From assembly GCA_000507305.1 (NCBI GenBank), contig DF239531.1:2343-66342 (forward strand): a DNA stretch of 64,000 bases. The letters run 5' to 3'. The translations under genes and the position numbers were made by a program. Shown here one piece after another: positions 9,906 through 22,815 of this stretch (within the stretch, counting starts at the first letter, position 1; each line of letters starts with the position of its first letter). The stretch comes from Breviolum minutum Mf 1.05b.01. Taxonomy: Eukaryota; Sar; Dinophyceae; Suessiales; Symbiodiniaceae. The notes beneath the pieces were generated by a model. The model ran no database searches. It worked only from the letters and a program-made list of their open reading frames with translations, and had not been told where the DNA came from.

Positions 9906-12900
9906 TCACCTGCACTCATCCTGACAGTTGTGAATTCCTTTCGGCCAATTGACATCACCATCGGATGCCAAGGTGCTCACTAAGATCCCAAGGAAAATTG
10001 CAGCAGTCCAAGGTGCTTCCTTCACCTCAGAAGCATTCAAAAATCGCAGAGGTGCTTTCAGTGCAATGTTTACCAAATGAAAATGAGGAAGCACAATGAA
10101 GGAACCAATGAAGAAACTCCAGGTATGTATCAACATTCGAAATTTTGAACCTGGCTTGGAACACTAGTGGCCCACCTTGAGTTGAAGATAGAACCTAAAT
10201 AGTAGTGAACGCAAAAAGCAAACAACCATTGAGCAACCCATTCCATGCCTAGCTTCCGTGTGTACGATGCCCACATCCTCCCAAGCGAACAAGAGGGTGA
10301 TAGACGCAGACCAAACATCAGAAAAGGCAGCATGATCACAGTCAGCTCCATCACAAAAGGACATCACTGGGTGTAGCATCTCCACAGCAATAATGGCCTG
10401 CGTTGAGGTATAAGTATCGGAACAAAGCTGATGGCCAGGCGTCTTCTTTTTGAGGAACATCTCTGGTACTCTCAATCAAGTGATTAAAAAAAAACACTCC
10501 TTCAATCCTGTGGAGAACAGCGATGATTCCATCTTCAAACATGCAGCATATATGCCTAAATAACAAGACCAACGTCAAAACAAACCTACAAATGCAGGCC
10601 AACACCAAGCAAAAAATATGAAAAAACTATCTACGACGATGATCTACAAATATCCACGATGTATTTAATTACCAATGAAATCCAATGAATTCCAATTATC
10701 TGGTCCAAGGCCAAGCAGCCCAAAGGAAAAGAACGAAAAGGAGAAGCCCAGCAGCCTTGGGCAGGCTGAATGTCATGTCAAAGTTCCAACGGCGTGATGG
10801 AGTTCACCCACATGCAGTGATGAGTTGATATGTTCTCCCAGAGGTCTGGCATTAATATGTCGACAGTATGTTTCCAACGATGATGTGTCGGATCCATTGG
10901 AACATAGTCTAAAGATATCAAAGGGAACCTCGCTCATCTGCAATCTGTTTGGACTAGTGTAGGATTGATGCACCCTCATTGTTGCCGATGCTTTGATGTT
11001 CATCGATTCTTATTGGGCGTTCACCTCTCCATGACAATGTGTTAATCTCCAAGGGGCAAGCAACTTCGAGTTTGCCTTCCTTGTTTTGCTAGATGTCCAG
11101 CTTCATAAAAACATGTCGAAACATCTTTCCTTTGGCGCCGCCAAGGGGCAATAGCCAGCGCCCGCATGGAAGCACAAAGTCCGACAAGCAGAAAATAGAG
11201 CTCCGGCACGGAAGTGACCTCAGCTTTCCAGCGAAACCAATTTCTGCATCCTTTGCCTTTTGCCTTTTCGAAGTAAGGGTAGTCAATAGCTGTTTTCAAT
11301 GGGCCAAACATCCTTATATAACTTATATCATATCCTATGCCCATTGAAAACCCTTTTCGAAACACTTCGTGATTGGAATCAAATGGGATTACCACACTTT
11401 TCTCCCTGAATCGAACAGGATGACCCTCTTCAAACAATACTGTTCTGCACCAATACGTCTCACATTAAAGTCTTTTCATCTCTCTTCACAGTTCTCTAGA
11501 TCCATCAGCACTCATATTGCCATCAAATGGAAACCCTGGACCTTGGAGCATCCAACATCGCTGAGTCGCTAAACGGGAGCTCCGACATATGCAAAGCAGG
11601 CGGAAGGCCCTGCAAAGACGGGAGTGGATTCGTTTTCTGAGTCTACTAGAAACAACGGAAAGAGCTTCAATCACGTGCAAATTCGCAATGCAAAATCCCA
11701 TTGCCCTTGTGCAAACACACATTCAGCTGTCCTCAAAAAGTTCAGGTTCAGTATTGACAGCCAAACTTTTCCAGCCCAGCCAACCAGCACAGTGGCCAAG
11801 TCGATCAAATTCCAAGCGTTACCTCAAGATGTCACTCATACTTCCATGCGACTATACAGCTAAACAGCAAAAGATGGCATACCATGGGTCATCACAAGTC
11901 CAGTTCCATATACCCTGTAGCCTTTAGTAATATCATACCCTGCTATTTTCATCGAGTTTCCAAATCTGATCGGTCCATTGGTGAAGTGAATTAAATCCAA
12001 GAGAAACAAACTGTTATTACTCATGGCTGTCCAAATTGGCACGGTTTGCTAATGAACTCCCTATCCCTCAACAAGCAGGCCCAGTTGCACAGGAAATGCC
12101 TGCCATTTGCACAAGCACGAGCCAAACATTCCTCGGGGTTGCAGAAAGGTTTTAAGATTGCTATGTGAGCCCTGCTCACCTCAACTAGAACAGGTGGAAG
12201 CCTTTTCCCTAACACTTCCACCTTGCTGCTACCCCACCATGGTATTAGGAATAAATCAGTCTAGTCTACTCATCTACTCATATCCTCACGCATATCCAAT
12301 CCAATACTTACAAACAAATTGAAGCTTACAACAAATGGCATAATAGATGCACAATGATGTGCATGCATATGCAGTAGTATGAACGTATTAACGTATTTCA
12401 TATTTGTTGAGCGTTGTCTCTACATTCTCTGCATCTACCCTTTCACAACCACATGCTATGGGATCAGGAAGGCTTCAAGGCTTGCTGCTTCCAGCCCAGT
12501 CTCAACGGAAAACACCAGCAGCAATGCAGTGTTCGCATGTTCCAGCCACTTGATTCTGAAACTACCTGCAGTGGAAATGCGATGTCTGGTTCAACATTTG
12601 GTTGCATTACTAAAGGTCACGTCTTTTACAGGATGACTGAATGTCTGAACTACAGAAACCGATATGTTGGGAGAGGATGTTATCAATCATAAACTCCTGC
12701 TGCAAAAACCTCGGGTTTTGTGAATCCACCAGAAAGTGGTGGCATTTCGTCAAAGCTTGGGCATGTTGAGTTCTTTGCGGAAATGATGCTTCCTAAAACA
12801 TCAACTGAAACACTCATTGGATGATTCCCCTTCGAATTGCTTTGCCTTGCAGTTTTAGCCAATTGATCGATTCTGATTGAATTATAATATAGATTTGGAC

Positions 12901-14456
12901 AGGTTTGAGCAGCTGCTTCAGAAAGAAATCATCTTCTTGCAGCCAGAGAAACTGAAGGGACAATCCTGAAAACTTTGAAAGTACCTCAGCCACGGCCCAT
13001 GCCAGGGCGGTAATTACCTTGAAATGCATTCAAATGGTGGCTTAAGTCAACGTGCAAGAGGATTGAAGATGCATTCTTCCAAGGATCATGGTGGATCATC
13101 TGTCAATTTAGCATGCTTTCTCAATCCACTTCTCTTATGGCAACAAGACCATTCAATCGAGAGGCTCAGGATAGCATTGGGCATCGGCGTTCACTTCAAT
13201 GACCTTGAGAAATGTGGGAATGGCCCCCCAAAGAGTGCTGCCCCAGGGTCTGCGAAAGCTGCGACCGGCCGTACATGCGTACAGGGAGTGTTGCTTGGCA
13301 GCAACTATATAAGATATTATAAGATAACATTTCGATAAGCATCGGTGACGGCAATGGATTGTTTCACTGTAATTCATGGCTTCTGATGGGGAACTGCATC
13401 AAATTCAATTGTATACATTCCAGTTGATTCATACAGGTGGCTTGGAAGGACAGAAGACAAATGGCATCAAGCGGCTTGTGAAATGGATGATGCTCTCGAA
13501 AATCAAGGCCATTCTTGTGAACGCAAAACTGTGTGAAGTCAATGAAACTGTTCTGAAAATAGTTCAACTCTGGTGAGCCTAATGATGCTTGTTTGACATA
13601 TTTTGACATCAACCACTGTTTTTGTGCAATTAAAGCAGGTTCTCAAATCCAGGACTGTGTTCTGTGCGCATGGAAATGCAAACGGTACAAGTATCAAGTG
13701 GTATGTGCAATCTCCGATGCATAGTGAAACCGATGATGCTCCTACAAATTCAAGAAATACAGAAACCGATGATGCTCCTACAAATCGACGTCATGGCTTT
13801 CACTGTTGTCTGATATACATCAAAAATCTTCAAACAGACTAACCCGCCTACACAAAGTGATCTGATGGCATCTACACCCAGGTAATTATGGTTTATTGCA
13901 TCATTCTTCTTGTTAGTTATCTAGACTTGAGATATTTAACATCACTATGCACTGGAATCATGTAAAGAAAAGGCAAAAAATGCAAACAATTCACTAAAAT
14001 GCAATTTCGTGAATGGCAAGGACATTGAAATATAAATACGAGCAGAATCCTTGAGAAAAGGCACCAAAAGGCCCAAGCTGGCCATGATTGCCAGTGCAGT
14101 GAAAACGCTGAAGAATTTCGAATGGACCAAATGCATAGCAGTGAAGCTCAGCGACGACCAACGTGACCTGGTCTCACCACAGCACGAGGTTGGAGTTCAA
14201 AGCACTGGAATACCTATCACCCGTTTTGCATGGACTAATCCTGACCCAGGTCTTTAAGAATTAGTCATGTCAGATCTATGCATGCTGCAAAAAAAACTGT
14301 TGGTTCAACAATCCGGGAATGTGGCAAATGCCAGGCTTTCGGAGTCCTGGCAGTGCTGTCAACAACCCCACCGGCAAATCTGAATACCAAGTCACCAGGG
14401 CGTAGGCGCCTCTGCAGGGAAAACACTGAGTTCGGAGCTGGTTCAAAAAGGTTCAT
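9906..14456 (-). CDS. Intron-rich membrane-protein locus (exon set)
   Basis: Scattered minus-strand exons with GC3 bias are visible. Those with hydrophobic helices are 9906-10136 (FFIGSFIVLPHFHLV, donor GTAAAC) and 10164-10354 (MELTVIMLPFLMFGL or an alternative frame). The 13945-14160 exon follows an AG|G acceptor and reads HSKFFSVFTALAIMASLGLL. Soluble-type exons are 10773-11003 (SEVPFDIFRLCSNGSDTSS), about 11060-11260, 11860-12042, 12021-12221, 12850-12960 (LSLQFLWLQEDDFFLKQLL), 13153-13377, 13364-13530 and 14265-14440. Repeated helices and the EF-like exon downstream would suit a channel or transporter, but no family motif is clear. Whether this is one gene or several is unknown. Confidence 0.38.
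13726..13785. repeat. Direct repeat, 24 bases, 36-base spacing
   Basis: The sequence GAAACCGATGATGCTCCTAC and four further bases occur at 13726 and again at 13762. The unit between them is 36 bases, so the repeat is codon-sized, but the surrounding plus-strand frame has no coding look. Confidence 0.75.
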
Positions 14457-14732
14457 TTATTGAGACTCCCCCAAAAATAAGTCTAAGCACACAAGCGGCA
14501 TCAAGCGGCCCATTTCTGCCATTAAGTGGTTGTTGTCCTCAAGGAATGGAGTCCTCTCTCCGTCTCCCGCCTGTCCGTCGGCCTCCTTGTGCCACGGCCA
14601 AGGAAATACGTCCATAGGATCGGTGCCAAAGACAGCCGACACAGGTGAACATGGGGCGGCCATCATGTCACTGTTTAAGTTCAGTTCGTTGGCAGGCGTC
14701 AAAGACGAATACTTCGGATCATTTTTGACCAT
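14457..14732 (-). CDS. Probable first coding exon of an unknown gene
   Basis: This is a 91-codon frame from ATG 14730-14732 with strongly C/G-ending codons. It contains MVKNDPKYSSLTPANELNL, CSPVSAVFGTDPMDVFPWPW and DGERTPFLEDNNHLMAEMG. It is acidic and Pro-rich, with no membrane segment, as expected of an N-terminal cytosolic region. A GT donor within MPLVCLD is likely. It probably begins the membrane-protein locus that continues to lower coordinates. The family is not recognised. Confidence 0.5.
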   Translation of the reverse strand: MVKNDPKYSSLTPANELNLNSDMMAAPCSPVSAVFGTDPMDVFPWPWHKEADGQAGDGERTPFLEDNNHLMAEMGRLMPLVCLDLFLGESQ

Positions 14733-15440
14733 TTAGGAATGAACTGATTTCAATTGAGTTCTGAATTTCTGAACCCGTTTGAAATTTATGACAGAAACCA
14801 AAATAGTTTTTGGCGGTGTTTGCTCGAAACATCTCAATGTTTCCAAGATCTTTCAAGTACAAATAGCAACTGAACTCAGTCTTCTATAATAAATCACAAA
14901 TTAAATCAAATCAGTCTTGTATACAAAAGAACTATATGTGACCAGCTTCAGGACAGCAATTACTTGAACACCATGTGCACAGTGAGAATTTGTAAGGTAA
15001 TTATCATGTACATGCCGTGCACAAGGAAAACACAATTGCTAAAACAAAAAAACACATGACAATTTGAAACCTAAAACAGCTTCGCCAAACACAACAGCCT
15101 CACTGAAGGTGAACAGGGTGATTAATGATTATACAATGTGCCGCACAATTGGTGGATGTTTGGCATGCAATGCATAGACATAGACAGTTAATAAATTTGA
15201 ACACACAAACCCCTAAAGGGCTTTCAAACTCAACACATCTCCTCGTCTCTTGACAGTTTGCTTGGAAACCCATCAGTATTTGAGGGCCAACTTTCAAGTT
15301 TAAGCATGTAAAGCCGATAGCTAAAGATGATAAAAGACAGCTGAATAGGGAATTATAACGAAACTGAAACAAAACTTTGAAACCACCAGCTACACACATC
15401 CAAACACCCTACTGCTTCCTTGACATGGTTGAACCTTCAG
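14733..15440. other. No gene recognised
   Basis: This AT-rich stretch has short frames and no GC3-biased segment. It probably separates the gene starting at 14732 from the one ending at 15441. Confidence 0.4.
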
Positions 15441-15830
15441 CTACTTCAAGGACATGCAGTAAAATATGATCCCTGCACCCAGCCTCTCGGAGTTGCAGCT
15501 GAAACTCCTGAAAATCTGGTGCTTTTTTTCCTCAAAAGGAACGCCCTGAACGAATGCATCAATTAAAGTAGTTGCTAAAACCACGCGGGTGAGGTGATGA
15601 CGGTGATGAAGGCCCTTTGGCAAAATGTCATACGTACAGTATACATACATATTATCATATAATATATTATATCATATTATATTATATCGTATTATATTAT
15701 ATCATATCATATTGCAATTATATTGCAGAAACGACCGGAGAGCTATCACAATGAATTCGTCAAAAACACGATCTTTATGTTTCAGCCAAGCAAACAGCCT
15801 GCGGTACGCGGTGGTATGGGCCATGCCATG
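15441..15830 (-). CDS. C-terminal exons of an unknown gene
   Basis: The segment 15441-15600 reads HLTRVVLATTLIDAFVQGVP and KKHQIFRSFSCNSERLGAGI and ends at TAG 15441-15443. About 15735-15830 there is a second exon after an AG|G acceptor, read either MNYSFNKTLPWHGPYHRVPQ or, in another frame, AYRRLFAWLKHKDRVFDEF. Both have good codon character. An AT-rich repeat lies between them and probably falls in the intron. Confidence 0.37.
15652..15714. repeat. AT-rich ATATT/ATATC repeat
   Basis: This run is built of ATATT and ATATC units and is almost free of G and C. It is simple sequence, probably intronic. Confidence 0.8.
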
Positions 15831-16120
15831 GAAGGGTCTTGTTGAAACTGTAATTCATCCTGGTTGCCCTTGGTCCATGCGATATTTCGTCTGAAACACA
15901 AGGATAGATGGCCTTGTATATAAAGCCATGCAAACATTTTTCAACTCACCCGACCTAATATGCTGCAACAAAGCAAATTATGGTAAAATCAGGAGTCATG
16001 TAACATGCAATATCTGGCATTATTCAGCTGCGTTCTACAGATGCGGCTGGAGAGCGCAGTCTACAACATGTTCACGTTAGACTATATCATAGAAATCAAA
16101 ACAGATTCAGAGAATTTCAG

Positions 16121-16137
16121 AGAGAGAGAGAGAGAGG
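16121..16137. repeat. (AG)n dinucleotide run
   Basis: About eight AG units in a row between 16121 and 16137. No coding context. Confidence 0.8.
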
Positions 16138-16266
16138 AAAAAAACATACAGTACAGAATGTAGACCAGTAATGACTAGTATTGATATCATCATACTTCTG
16201 AATTTTCCCAGTGACCCAGTCTTTGTAGAAACAAAAATAGGATTGGTTGTATCGGACTGAAGCTTG

Positions 16267-17385
16267 CTATAGTGGCAATGACAGTGTCTGTCCAGCTCCT
16301 ACCCTGTCGTGGGAAGTAGCACAGTCTCCTGCAGCTTCTTCTCTTGACTTTTCCTTGTCAGGGCTGACAAGTTCTTGCAAATTCAACAGCATCTCAGCCA
16401 TGCTTTTCCTACAGGGTACCGCAGGCAGGTGTAAGCGAGCAAACCGTCTTCTTTGACTCAGTGTCACTTCTTTTATACAGCCTAAATCGGTGCCGATTGG
16501 TACTCGCTAAGACTTCACCCTCATTCCTTGGACAGATTCTAGTTGACTCTCATATCAAGCTCTGGATGAACTTAGAACCCCAAGCATTTTTATCATTTTT
16601 GCCTTGTATTTTCGGAACTGTTCATCAAGTTGCCCCCACGACCTGGAAAGCTTCCCCAAACTTTAGGCAGTCGAGTCACAAAGTATCCCATGAGCTCAAG
16701 TCCTGGAGCAGCATGAAACATGAACAATAGCGTTTAACGTCTTAAAACAGCTTATATCTTATACTAGCTGTAACATTTAACAAATCTGCAACCATTATGT
16801 ACAGTCAGGAAGGATAAGGCTTGGATGAAGAGCAGGGCCGCAGCCCCCAAAGAAACCCGGACCACAAAGGCAGGTCCTTTACCAACCTCCGCGCCGCCAC
16901 TGTCAATGCACGAAAACCTGCAGGTTCCGCACAGGGGTGGCATGTGCAACAGCAAGCAGCAGCAACCGCAAACTGGAGTTGAAACTGAATCACATAACAT
17001 AGTAGGTAATAATCAATATATATGGCTTTCACAAATTCATCAAGTAGAATAACACAGTGTGGACGATTTCATGTGAACCTCCTGTGTTGAATTAAGAACC
17101 ATTTCAATTCCACAAACAATATCTTCAAAAAAAAACAAAACCAGCAGGCAAACATTGATGGGGAAAAAGGCAAGCCAGAAAATCGCCTGAAAGTTGTTCA
17201 GCCAAAGCTTTTTGGAGATCGGTGACCTTTGGCGTCCGAACACCAAGAAAACACAAGCGCGCCGGCAACAGGATTATGACGTCAAATACTTTGGAAGTCT
17301 TCAAACGAATTCACAAGGGAACATACTTCTGGGACAATTTCATTCGACTGAATCTCCTGATGAAATAGGTCTCCGCAGGTAGAGG
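16267..17385 (-). CDS. Small membrane protein, unknown family
   Basis: Five exons in order: about 17280-17380 (FHQEIQSNEIVPEVCSLVNS); 17125-17246 (SKKLWLNNFQAIFWLAFFPI, one membrane helix); 16795-16935 after an AG|G acceptor (GPAFVVRVSLGAAALLFIQA, a second helix); about 16555-16660 (QLDEQFRKYKAKMIKMLGV); and 16267-16420 after AG|G (KSMAEMLLNLQELVSPDKEK, ending at TAG). Third positions are G/C-rich throughout. Alternative frames exist for the second and third exons. Two helices followed by a charged tail is all that can be said of the fold. Confidence 0.45.
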
Positions 17386-17692
17386 CATGGATGGATATGG
17401 GACTTTGCTAGTGCGGCAAAGAATTCTGGCATTACTCCCTCTTGGATTCAAGTTCCATAATCTACCCGCAATTGACCTGAATCAATCGTCCAGCAATTAA
17501 TTTTCTACCTGTTTCTACCAACGAATAGCGAAATGGTATGAAATACCGACTTAAAGATCTGAAATAGCTGATGCCATGCCATGGTCAGCACTTCAATCAA
17601 TTTCACTGCGTTTCAAGTTTCAACAACCGCGACTTCGGCAGCTGGATGGCCACGACCAATTGCTGCATCTCCATGAGAACTGAACACAGCGC

Positions 17693-18073
17693 TTGCAGCG
17701 CCTGATCCTTGACATGTGCTCAGCTCAAACCTGCTTTCTACCCTGTTTTCCTTTGGCATGTCTCTTAAATCTGATTTTGTCTTTTCTTATCGCATCCTTT
17801 ATCTTGTTGTCGTTTTTCGTTTCTTTGTTCTTCCCTTTTGTCTTGGTTCAGCGTTCTGTTCTTCGTTTTCTGCTCTTTTTGCAGCGATTGTATGAGATTT
17901 TACTCCATTTTTTTTCCCATCTTTTTACTTTGCTTTTGCGGGTTCTTGGGGCTTGTCTCTCTTTTCTGTTCTCTCTTTTCATGCGGGCACCTTCGCACGG
18001 GTTGACTTATTTTGACCGTTCCTCACAGCAAGCTTCCGCAGCCTTCTCGTTGTTTGATGTCTTCATGGAGTGA
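17693..18073. other. Pyrimidine-rich tract open on both strands
   Basis: The plus strand has a 126-codon frame made largely of Phe, Leu and Ser. The minus strand has an overlapping open stretch rich in Lys, Arg, Glu and Gln (KNPQKQSKKMGKKNGVKSH). A Lys-rich minus-strand exon is more likely, since such exons are common here and the plus frame looks like its mirror. No splice sites were fixed. Confidence 0.3.
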
Positions 18074-18271
18074 AGAGCCTCACATGATCATGAAAACACC
18101 ATTGCAAGCAGTGCAACAAGGATTCGCCCCAAGGAAGTGAAGTGTGATGCAGTGTAATGCCTCATCCGCAAAATGCAAGTAGTTGGCCCTGTCTTCCAAA
18201 CAAAAATTGCCTTCAAAGCTAAAAGCATGTAAGAAAAAAGCCGGGGTTCAAAGGTGTTCAGAGGCTCAGAG

Positions 18272-19190
18272 TCAAAGGCTCCACTCTGCGTAGAAGTCCC
18301 CAAACCAGTCACCAAATCCAACGTTGCTTGGCTTGCCTGATGTTGATCCTTTTGACCTTGAGCATGTGTATTCCTTCCAAGCGTTGGCGGCATTGGCCAA
18401 AAATGCCGAAGACATCGAAAGACACAGTGAGTTACGCTTTACATAAATTATAGAGCTACAGTATAAGTCGTTAGTATCTTCTCATTTCCTCCACTCTAGC
18501 ATAGCATCTCAAAATGGTGGCATTTAGTTGAATATGATGGAAAGAACTCCCCAATTACAGTGATATGAATCATTGAGGAAAAGTGCCTCAAGGAGGTTTC
18601 CAAAGCTTCTCGTTCTGCCTCATGACCTTGGAGGTTGGATGTTTCAAGGTGTCATGGGGCAACTCCAGGCTACTCTCAACTCAGATAGTCTTGTGATAGC
18701 AAGTGAATGTGTTACATAATCAGATCACATCAAACATGCAAGCCATACACCTGTTGTTAATTTTATTGATACCTATTGTGTATTATAACATTCATACATG
18801 TAAGTGACTAACCATACAGCATGGCACCGCATGGCACATTAATATTGAATCTTGGAATGCCATCCAACCCGTTGCCAGGACACAGGACATGCCTGTCACG
18901 ACCCTATACACAAAGACTGCAGTATACAGCAGTACTGACCCACAGGCCAGGTCAAGATCGGTGACCACACGTTCTTCCGAAAGCCTTCGTTTTTCCACCT
19001 GCACCACGAGCAAAGACTGTGACAAACTGAACTGGAAGATTCTCTCGGCTCAACGATTTGCACGGGGACGTGATTGGGATTTAATGAACGTGACATGCAG
19101 CGTGTGATGGACAAACTACTGTGATTGTTGAAACAATCAGCTAGTAGCAGGCTTGCGCCAGCAAAGTGTAATATACACCGGATTTCACCG
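18272..19190 (-). CDS. Unknown gene with a membrane segment
   Basis: About 19115-19190 reads QLTGTVEEISGEIRCILHFA. About 18840-19015 reads KRRLSEERVVTDLDLACGSV and VLLYTAVFVYRVVTGMSCVL, a hydrophobic helix. About 18595-18680 reads ELPHDTLKHPTSKVMRQNEK. The last, 18272-18415, reads MSSAFLANAANAWKEYTCSR and ends VGFGDWFGDFYAEWSL, stop TGA at 18272-18274. Codon third positions support all four. Splice phases were not closed, and the last exon could also be a separate short ORF of 47 codons starting at its ATG. Confidence 0.42.
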
Positions 19191-19539
19191 GAGATTTCTT
19201 CGACTGTCCCTGTCAACTGCTTCAAGAATTCAGAAACACAGGTATGTATCTTCGAGGCAACTCTTTCTTTATTTGTCACTCCCTCTCTCCCCATGCATAC
19301 ATATATATACATATATATATAATAAATTTAATTAAATATGTATACATATTTCTGGGGCATTGTCTGGGAAATCGATAGACCAAGTAGCAACTTAAGATGC
19401 CTATATCCCTTTCGAGAACAAACATGCGTCTTCAGTTCAAAGTTATAAATAGAATAACTATATCAAAACTGTTTACCAAAATGGAGCAAAGCCATAGTGG
19501 AGCCTATACTTTTGCGCCACAAAACAGGATCAAGACTGG

Positions 19540-20890
19540 AAGATGAGCGGAATGACGCCAGGATAGGCCCAATGCCCAACAGTCAGAACCTCCCGGTGCA
19601 GCTCTTCTTGAAGAGACTGACCTTGTCAACTTGGGGCACACAAAATCAGAAAGTTGCAGGGCTTAAGCCTCCAGAAATTGTCGGACCCACAAGGGAAGAT
19701 CCAAAATATTTGTTCCCATTGTTTTGGATCTACCTTTTCTTGATTCTGAAGTGGTACATCTCGTGTTGGCTGTAGGTGGGATATGGCTTGTGCATAGCAT
19801 TCAAGGTTCGGACACATACACGCACACACAAAATGACTTCAACTGCATAAAAGAACCAAAACACATCGAGGGAGTGGTCCTGTCGGCTGCAGGCCTAGGA
19901 TAGACTACAGGCATTGTCTAGTCCGGACTCATTGTCCCCCCAAAGCAAGCACACCACTAAGCTATTTTTCCGCAGTGTAGCGACTTAAAATAAACAATCC
20001 AGGCAATCTGAGTGATTGGATAAAGCTTTCCGCAAACCTGAAGGATTCGGCTGCGCAATTCGATGTGCAACCGCGTCTAACTCTAGACCAGTGCCATCCA
20101 TTGCTGAATGTTGCATTGATCGAGCAGCACTTCCTAGATACACTAAGTATATGTCTGCAACTTTGAAAGAACCCCTTTGCGCTTGCCTGGCGGTTTCACT
20201 TGGTCTTCCCCATGAGTTGCCAAAGCCAAAGTCGTGACACATGCAGAATTGGCAATTGAGATATGGATCCCTCCGCTCTACCTGCTGATGCCACAAAACG
20301 ATAGAGAAGCAACTGAAGCAACTCATGAAATTTTCAGGGCTGACCATGTGCTCTATGAACAAATACTCCGGGGAAGCAACTCCATACCATTCAATGGCCC
20401 CTAGTGGATACAATTGACGGGTTTCCCCTTGACACGTTTCCGAAGATCAGGCAATTGTTTCCATCAAGCGACGAGTATCATTTTGTTCGCTCGTTGTACA
20501 CATGGCTTGACCAGTATGATCCAGTATGCACGTTGGACTTGGATGCTGCGACACTTCTGAACAGGACTAACATGCAAGTTATATAATCATTATACATGTT
20601 GATCCAAGTTAAGTCCTGATTTCAACTAATATTTGTCTTTACTTCTCAAACATCTTGACGAAGTCTGCTCATCCAGAAGGAATGTTTATATCTATAATTA
20701 TGTTTACCTTTTCTATTCTTTATCAAAATGGGTCGACTGAATAAACCTTGTCATGAGCAACCTTCCTATGAATCTATGTGCACAGAATGGCTGGATTCTT
20801 CTACCCCAAATGTGAGTGACGGTTTTGGCTCAGGCGCAGCACCAAAGCCTGTCTTGTCCGGGCCAAACATCATTGGAAGGGGTGAAGGAA
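19540..20890 (-). CDS. Exon set of unknown gene(s)
   Basis: Segments with coding character: about 20790-20885 (FGPDKTGFGAAPEPKPS, donor GTAGAA); 20480-20585 (KCRSIQVQRAYWIILVKPC, recalling an IQ motif; the plus frame here is also plausible); 19985-20413, a 142-codon frame with RRDPYLNCQFCMCHDFGFG; and 19540-19625 after an AG|G acceptor (SLQEELHREVLTVGHWAYPG). No domain is recognised with confidence. Confidence 0.33.
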
Positions 20891-20959
20891 GGTCCTCTCA
20901 ATAAACTATAACAAATAACAACACAAAAACACAGCAAACATCAGCCAACAACCACATCT

Positions 20960-22180
20960 TACAGTTGTATCTTTCTGAGTCTTTTCCAATTCTATTTGCA
21001 TTTGGATTGTGTGTTCTGCCCGCAAAATATATTTCTGGGGCTTGACCAAACTGCCAATGATGTAGCCTAGCATCCTCGATGTGAAAGGTTGCAAACACAT
21101 ATAATAAAGCTTGCAAAGTGCAAACAAACATTAAACATGGATTGCAAATGGTTACTGTTCAATCAAATCAGATCCCCAGCGTACACTCTGAGGGAAAAGT
21201 GCCACAAATCCACGACTGCTCCAACAATTTCACCCCACACCGGTCCGGAACGCATCAACTCACAATGGATTTTGGTCCAAAAACCGTCAATGTCTCAAAA
21301 TTAGCCTGCGGCACGCAATTATGTTGAGTTGCTAGTTTTCTTCAAAACGTTCATTCTGTCAAAAAGCAAAGATTTGGGGTGCCACAATCCCAGCAGAGTG
21401 ACCTCTGAAAAAGTTGTCCCCCAAAAGACCTTCACGGCCACCGATAGCGACTCGACCTTCAGTGCTTCAGCTTTTCTCCGGTGTCTCGGCCTATGGATGC
21501 TCAGGCAGAGCTGCAAAGGAAAAGGTGTGTCCATACATATGAAGTTATATGGATTGACTGACCCACAACTTTGTGGTCGATATACATGTGCATCAAAGGT
21601 TGCATATGCACATGCAAATATGTCTGTGTTTGTGTGGGTGCGGGTCTGCATGAATGTCTCTCTGTCGTATGCATTCGTGTAACCAAACAGGGAAGAGAAT
21701 TACATGGGCACGAAAAGTATATATGTATTTCTTTGCCGTGCGACTGTAATATTATAAATTGTACACACGACATGGATAATTGAATTTCTTCAGGCCAAAT
21801 CCCTCGAAGAAAAACAACAAAACGAAGATCTATTAGGATCATCCAGTCTTCCTAAGTTCAATCCATCTCTCACAGTTCCAAGCGAAGGCCTCCGTGTCAT
21901 GGCTCTTCTTGGCCTTTTTGGGCGACTCCTTGAGTGGCTAAAACATGCTCAAACCAGCAGAAGAGTCGAACAGTTGAAGGATGTGGAAGGTCCTCGGATG
22001 CATCTTTCTTTTTTTCATCCTCACTGCCTGCGATCCAAAGGGACAGGTTCACGCAATTGCACGTGCATACCTTCCCAAACATTGGTGCAAAAAGGTGCAA
22101 AAACCTGACGAAGACGGGGTCAGCATAGCATGCCAAGGTGCTACCTGCTACTGTCCACATCATCAAATTGATATCTAATA
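20960..22180 (-). CDS. Exon set, possibly a channel-like membrane protein
   Basis: About 21985-22020 and 22060-22105 hold two short exons separated by an intron with GTATGC donor and AG|G acceptor. 21360-21520 reads KAEALKVESLSVAVKVFWGT. About 21170-21285 reads CELMRSGPVWGEIVGAVVDL. 20965-21110 reads MLGYIIGSLVKPQKYILRAE then MQIELEKTQKDTT, followed by donor GTAAGA. The Y-I-I-G-S-L stretch followed by a charged helix loosely recalls the post-S6 region of cyclic-nucleotide-gated-type channels; this is only a resemblance. Gene limits are unknown. Confidence 0.33.
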
Positions 22181-22352
22181 AATCAAGAGCTACGATGAGC
22201 CACAACAATATCTCGGACGCCTGAAGATGACGAAGATGAACTTGATGACGAAGAGGACTTCCTTGAATTGCCAGGTGTAAGATATCACTTCGCTGGGTTT
22301 ATACCGTCATGCGCGGCAGCAAGCTGATGAAACCTGATACCGATACCTCAAG

Positions 22353-22815
22353 CTACTGTTGCTTGCAGCTCTCGTATAGGGAAAGGCATGCACAACATGC
22401 ACAACCCTCCTTCGCATTTGTTGGGGTGATTATGGTTGCCTGAGGCCGAAACTTTTTCTTCTTTTTCTTTTCCTTCAGCAGGCAAACGTGCTGATCAAAA
22501 GGCCCAAAAACCCTCCAAAGGATCAAAGAGCTGGACTCTCTCAAACACTTGGACCATCATGAATTTTCAAGCTATCAAAAAATTAGGGAATATCATATTA
22601 GTAGCCTTTTCTTTGGCTACTGAAACAACATTGTTTCGATTGCTTGCTGTAACTACCTGCAATGAAAATCATTTGAGGTCGCTTTGATTCACCCCTGGTC
22701 ATGGCAGTCCAAGGGCATCTGTGCATATTCATTGCATCACGCATGCCTTTTTCTTATCCTTCTTTTTCTTCTTGTCTTTCTTTTTCTTGTCCTCGCACTC
22801 CGGCAGCTCAAGGAA
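22353..22815 (-). CDS. Lysine-rich exons
   Basis: About 22735-22812, after a TTTTCCAG acceptor, reads LFLELPECEDKKKKDKKKKK. About 22400-22470 contains LLKEKKKKKKFRPQATI. Both are basic, low-complexity tails of the kind seen in nuclear or nucleolar proteins. They lie 3' of the DUF445 stop codon in the same direction and probably belong to the next gene. Low complexity makes the assignment weak. Confidence 0.3.

Noticed and set aside
20404-20586. Plus-strand 60-codon frame with a protein-like sequence
   Set aside because: A minus frame over the same bases (KCRSIQVQRAYWIILVKPC) has comparable codon bias and fits the gene direction. Left unresolved rather than called on plus.
20823-20832. TTTTGGCTCA, part of the dinoflagellate spliced-leader sequence
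   Set aside because: Only ten bases match, the flanks do not, and the site lies inside a minus-strand coding exon.
20790-20890. Minus-strand MFGPDK, recalling calreticulin/calnexin
   Set aside because: The residues that follow (TGFGAAPEPK) do not match the conserved CG...KVHxI continuation, and no other calnexin block is nearby.
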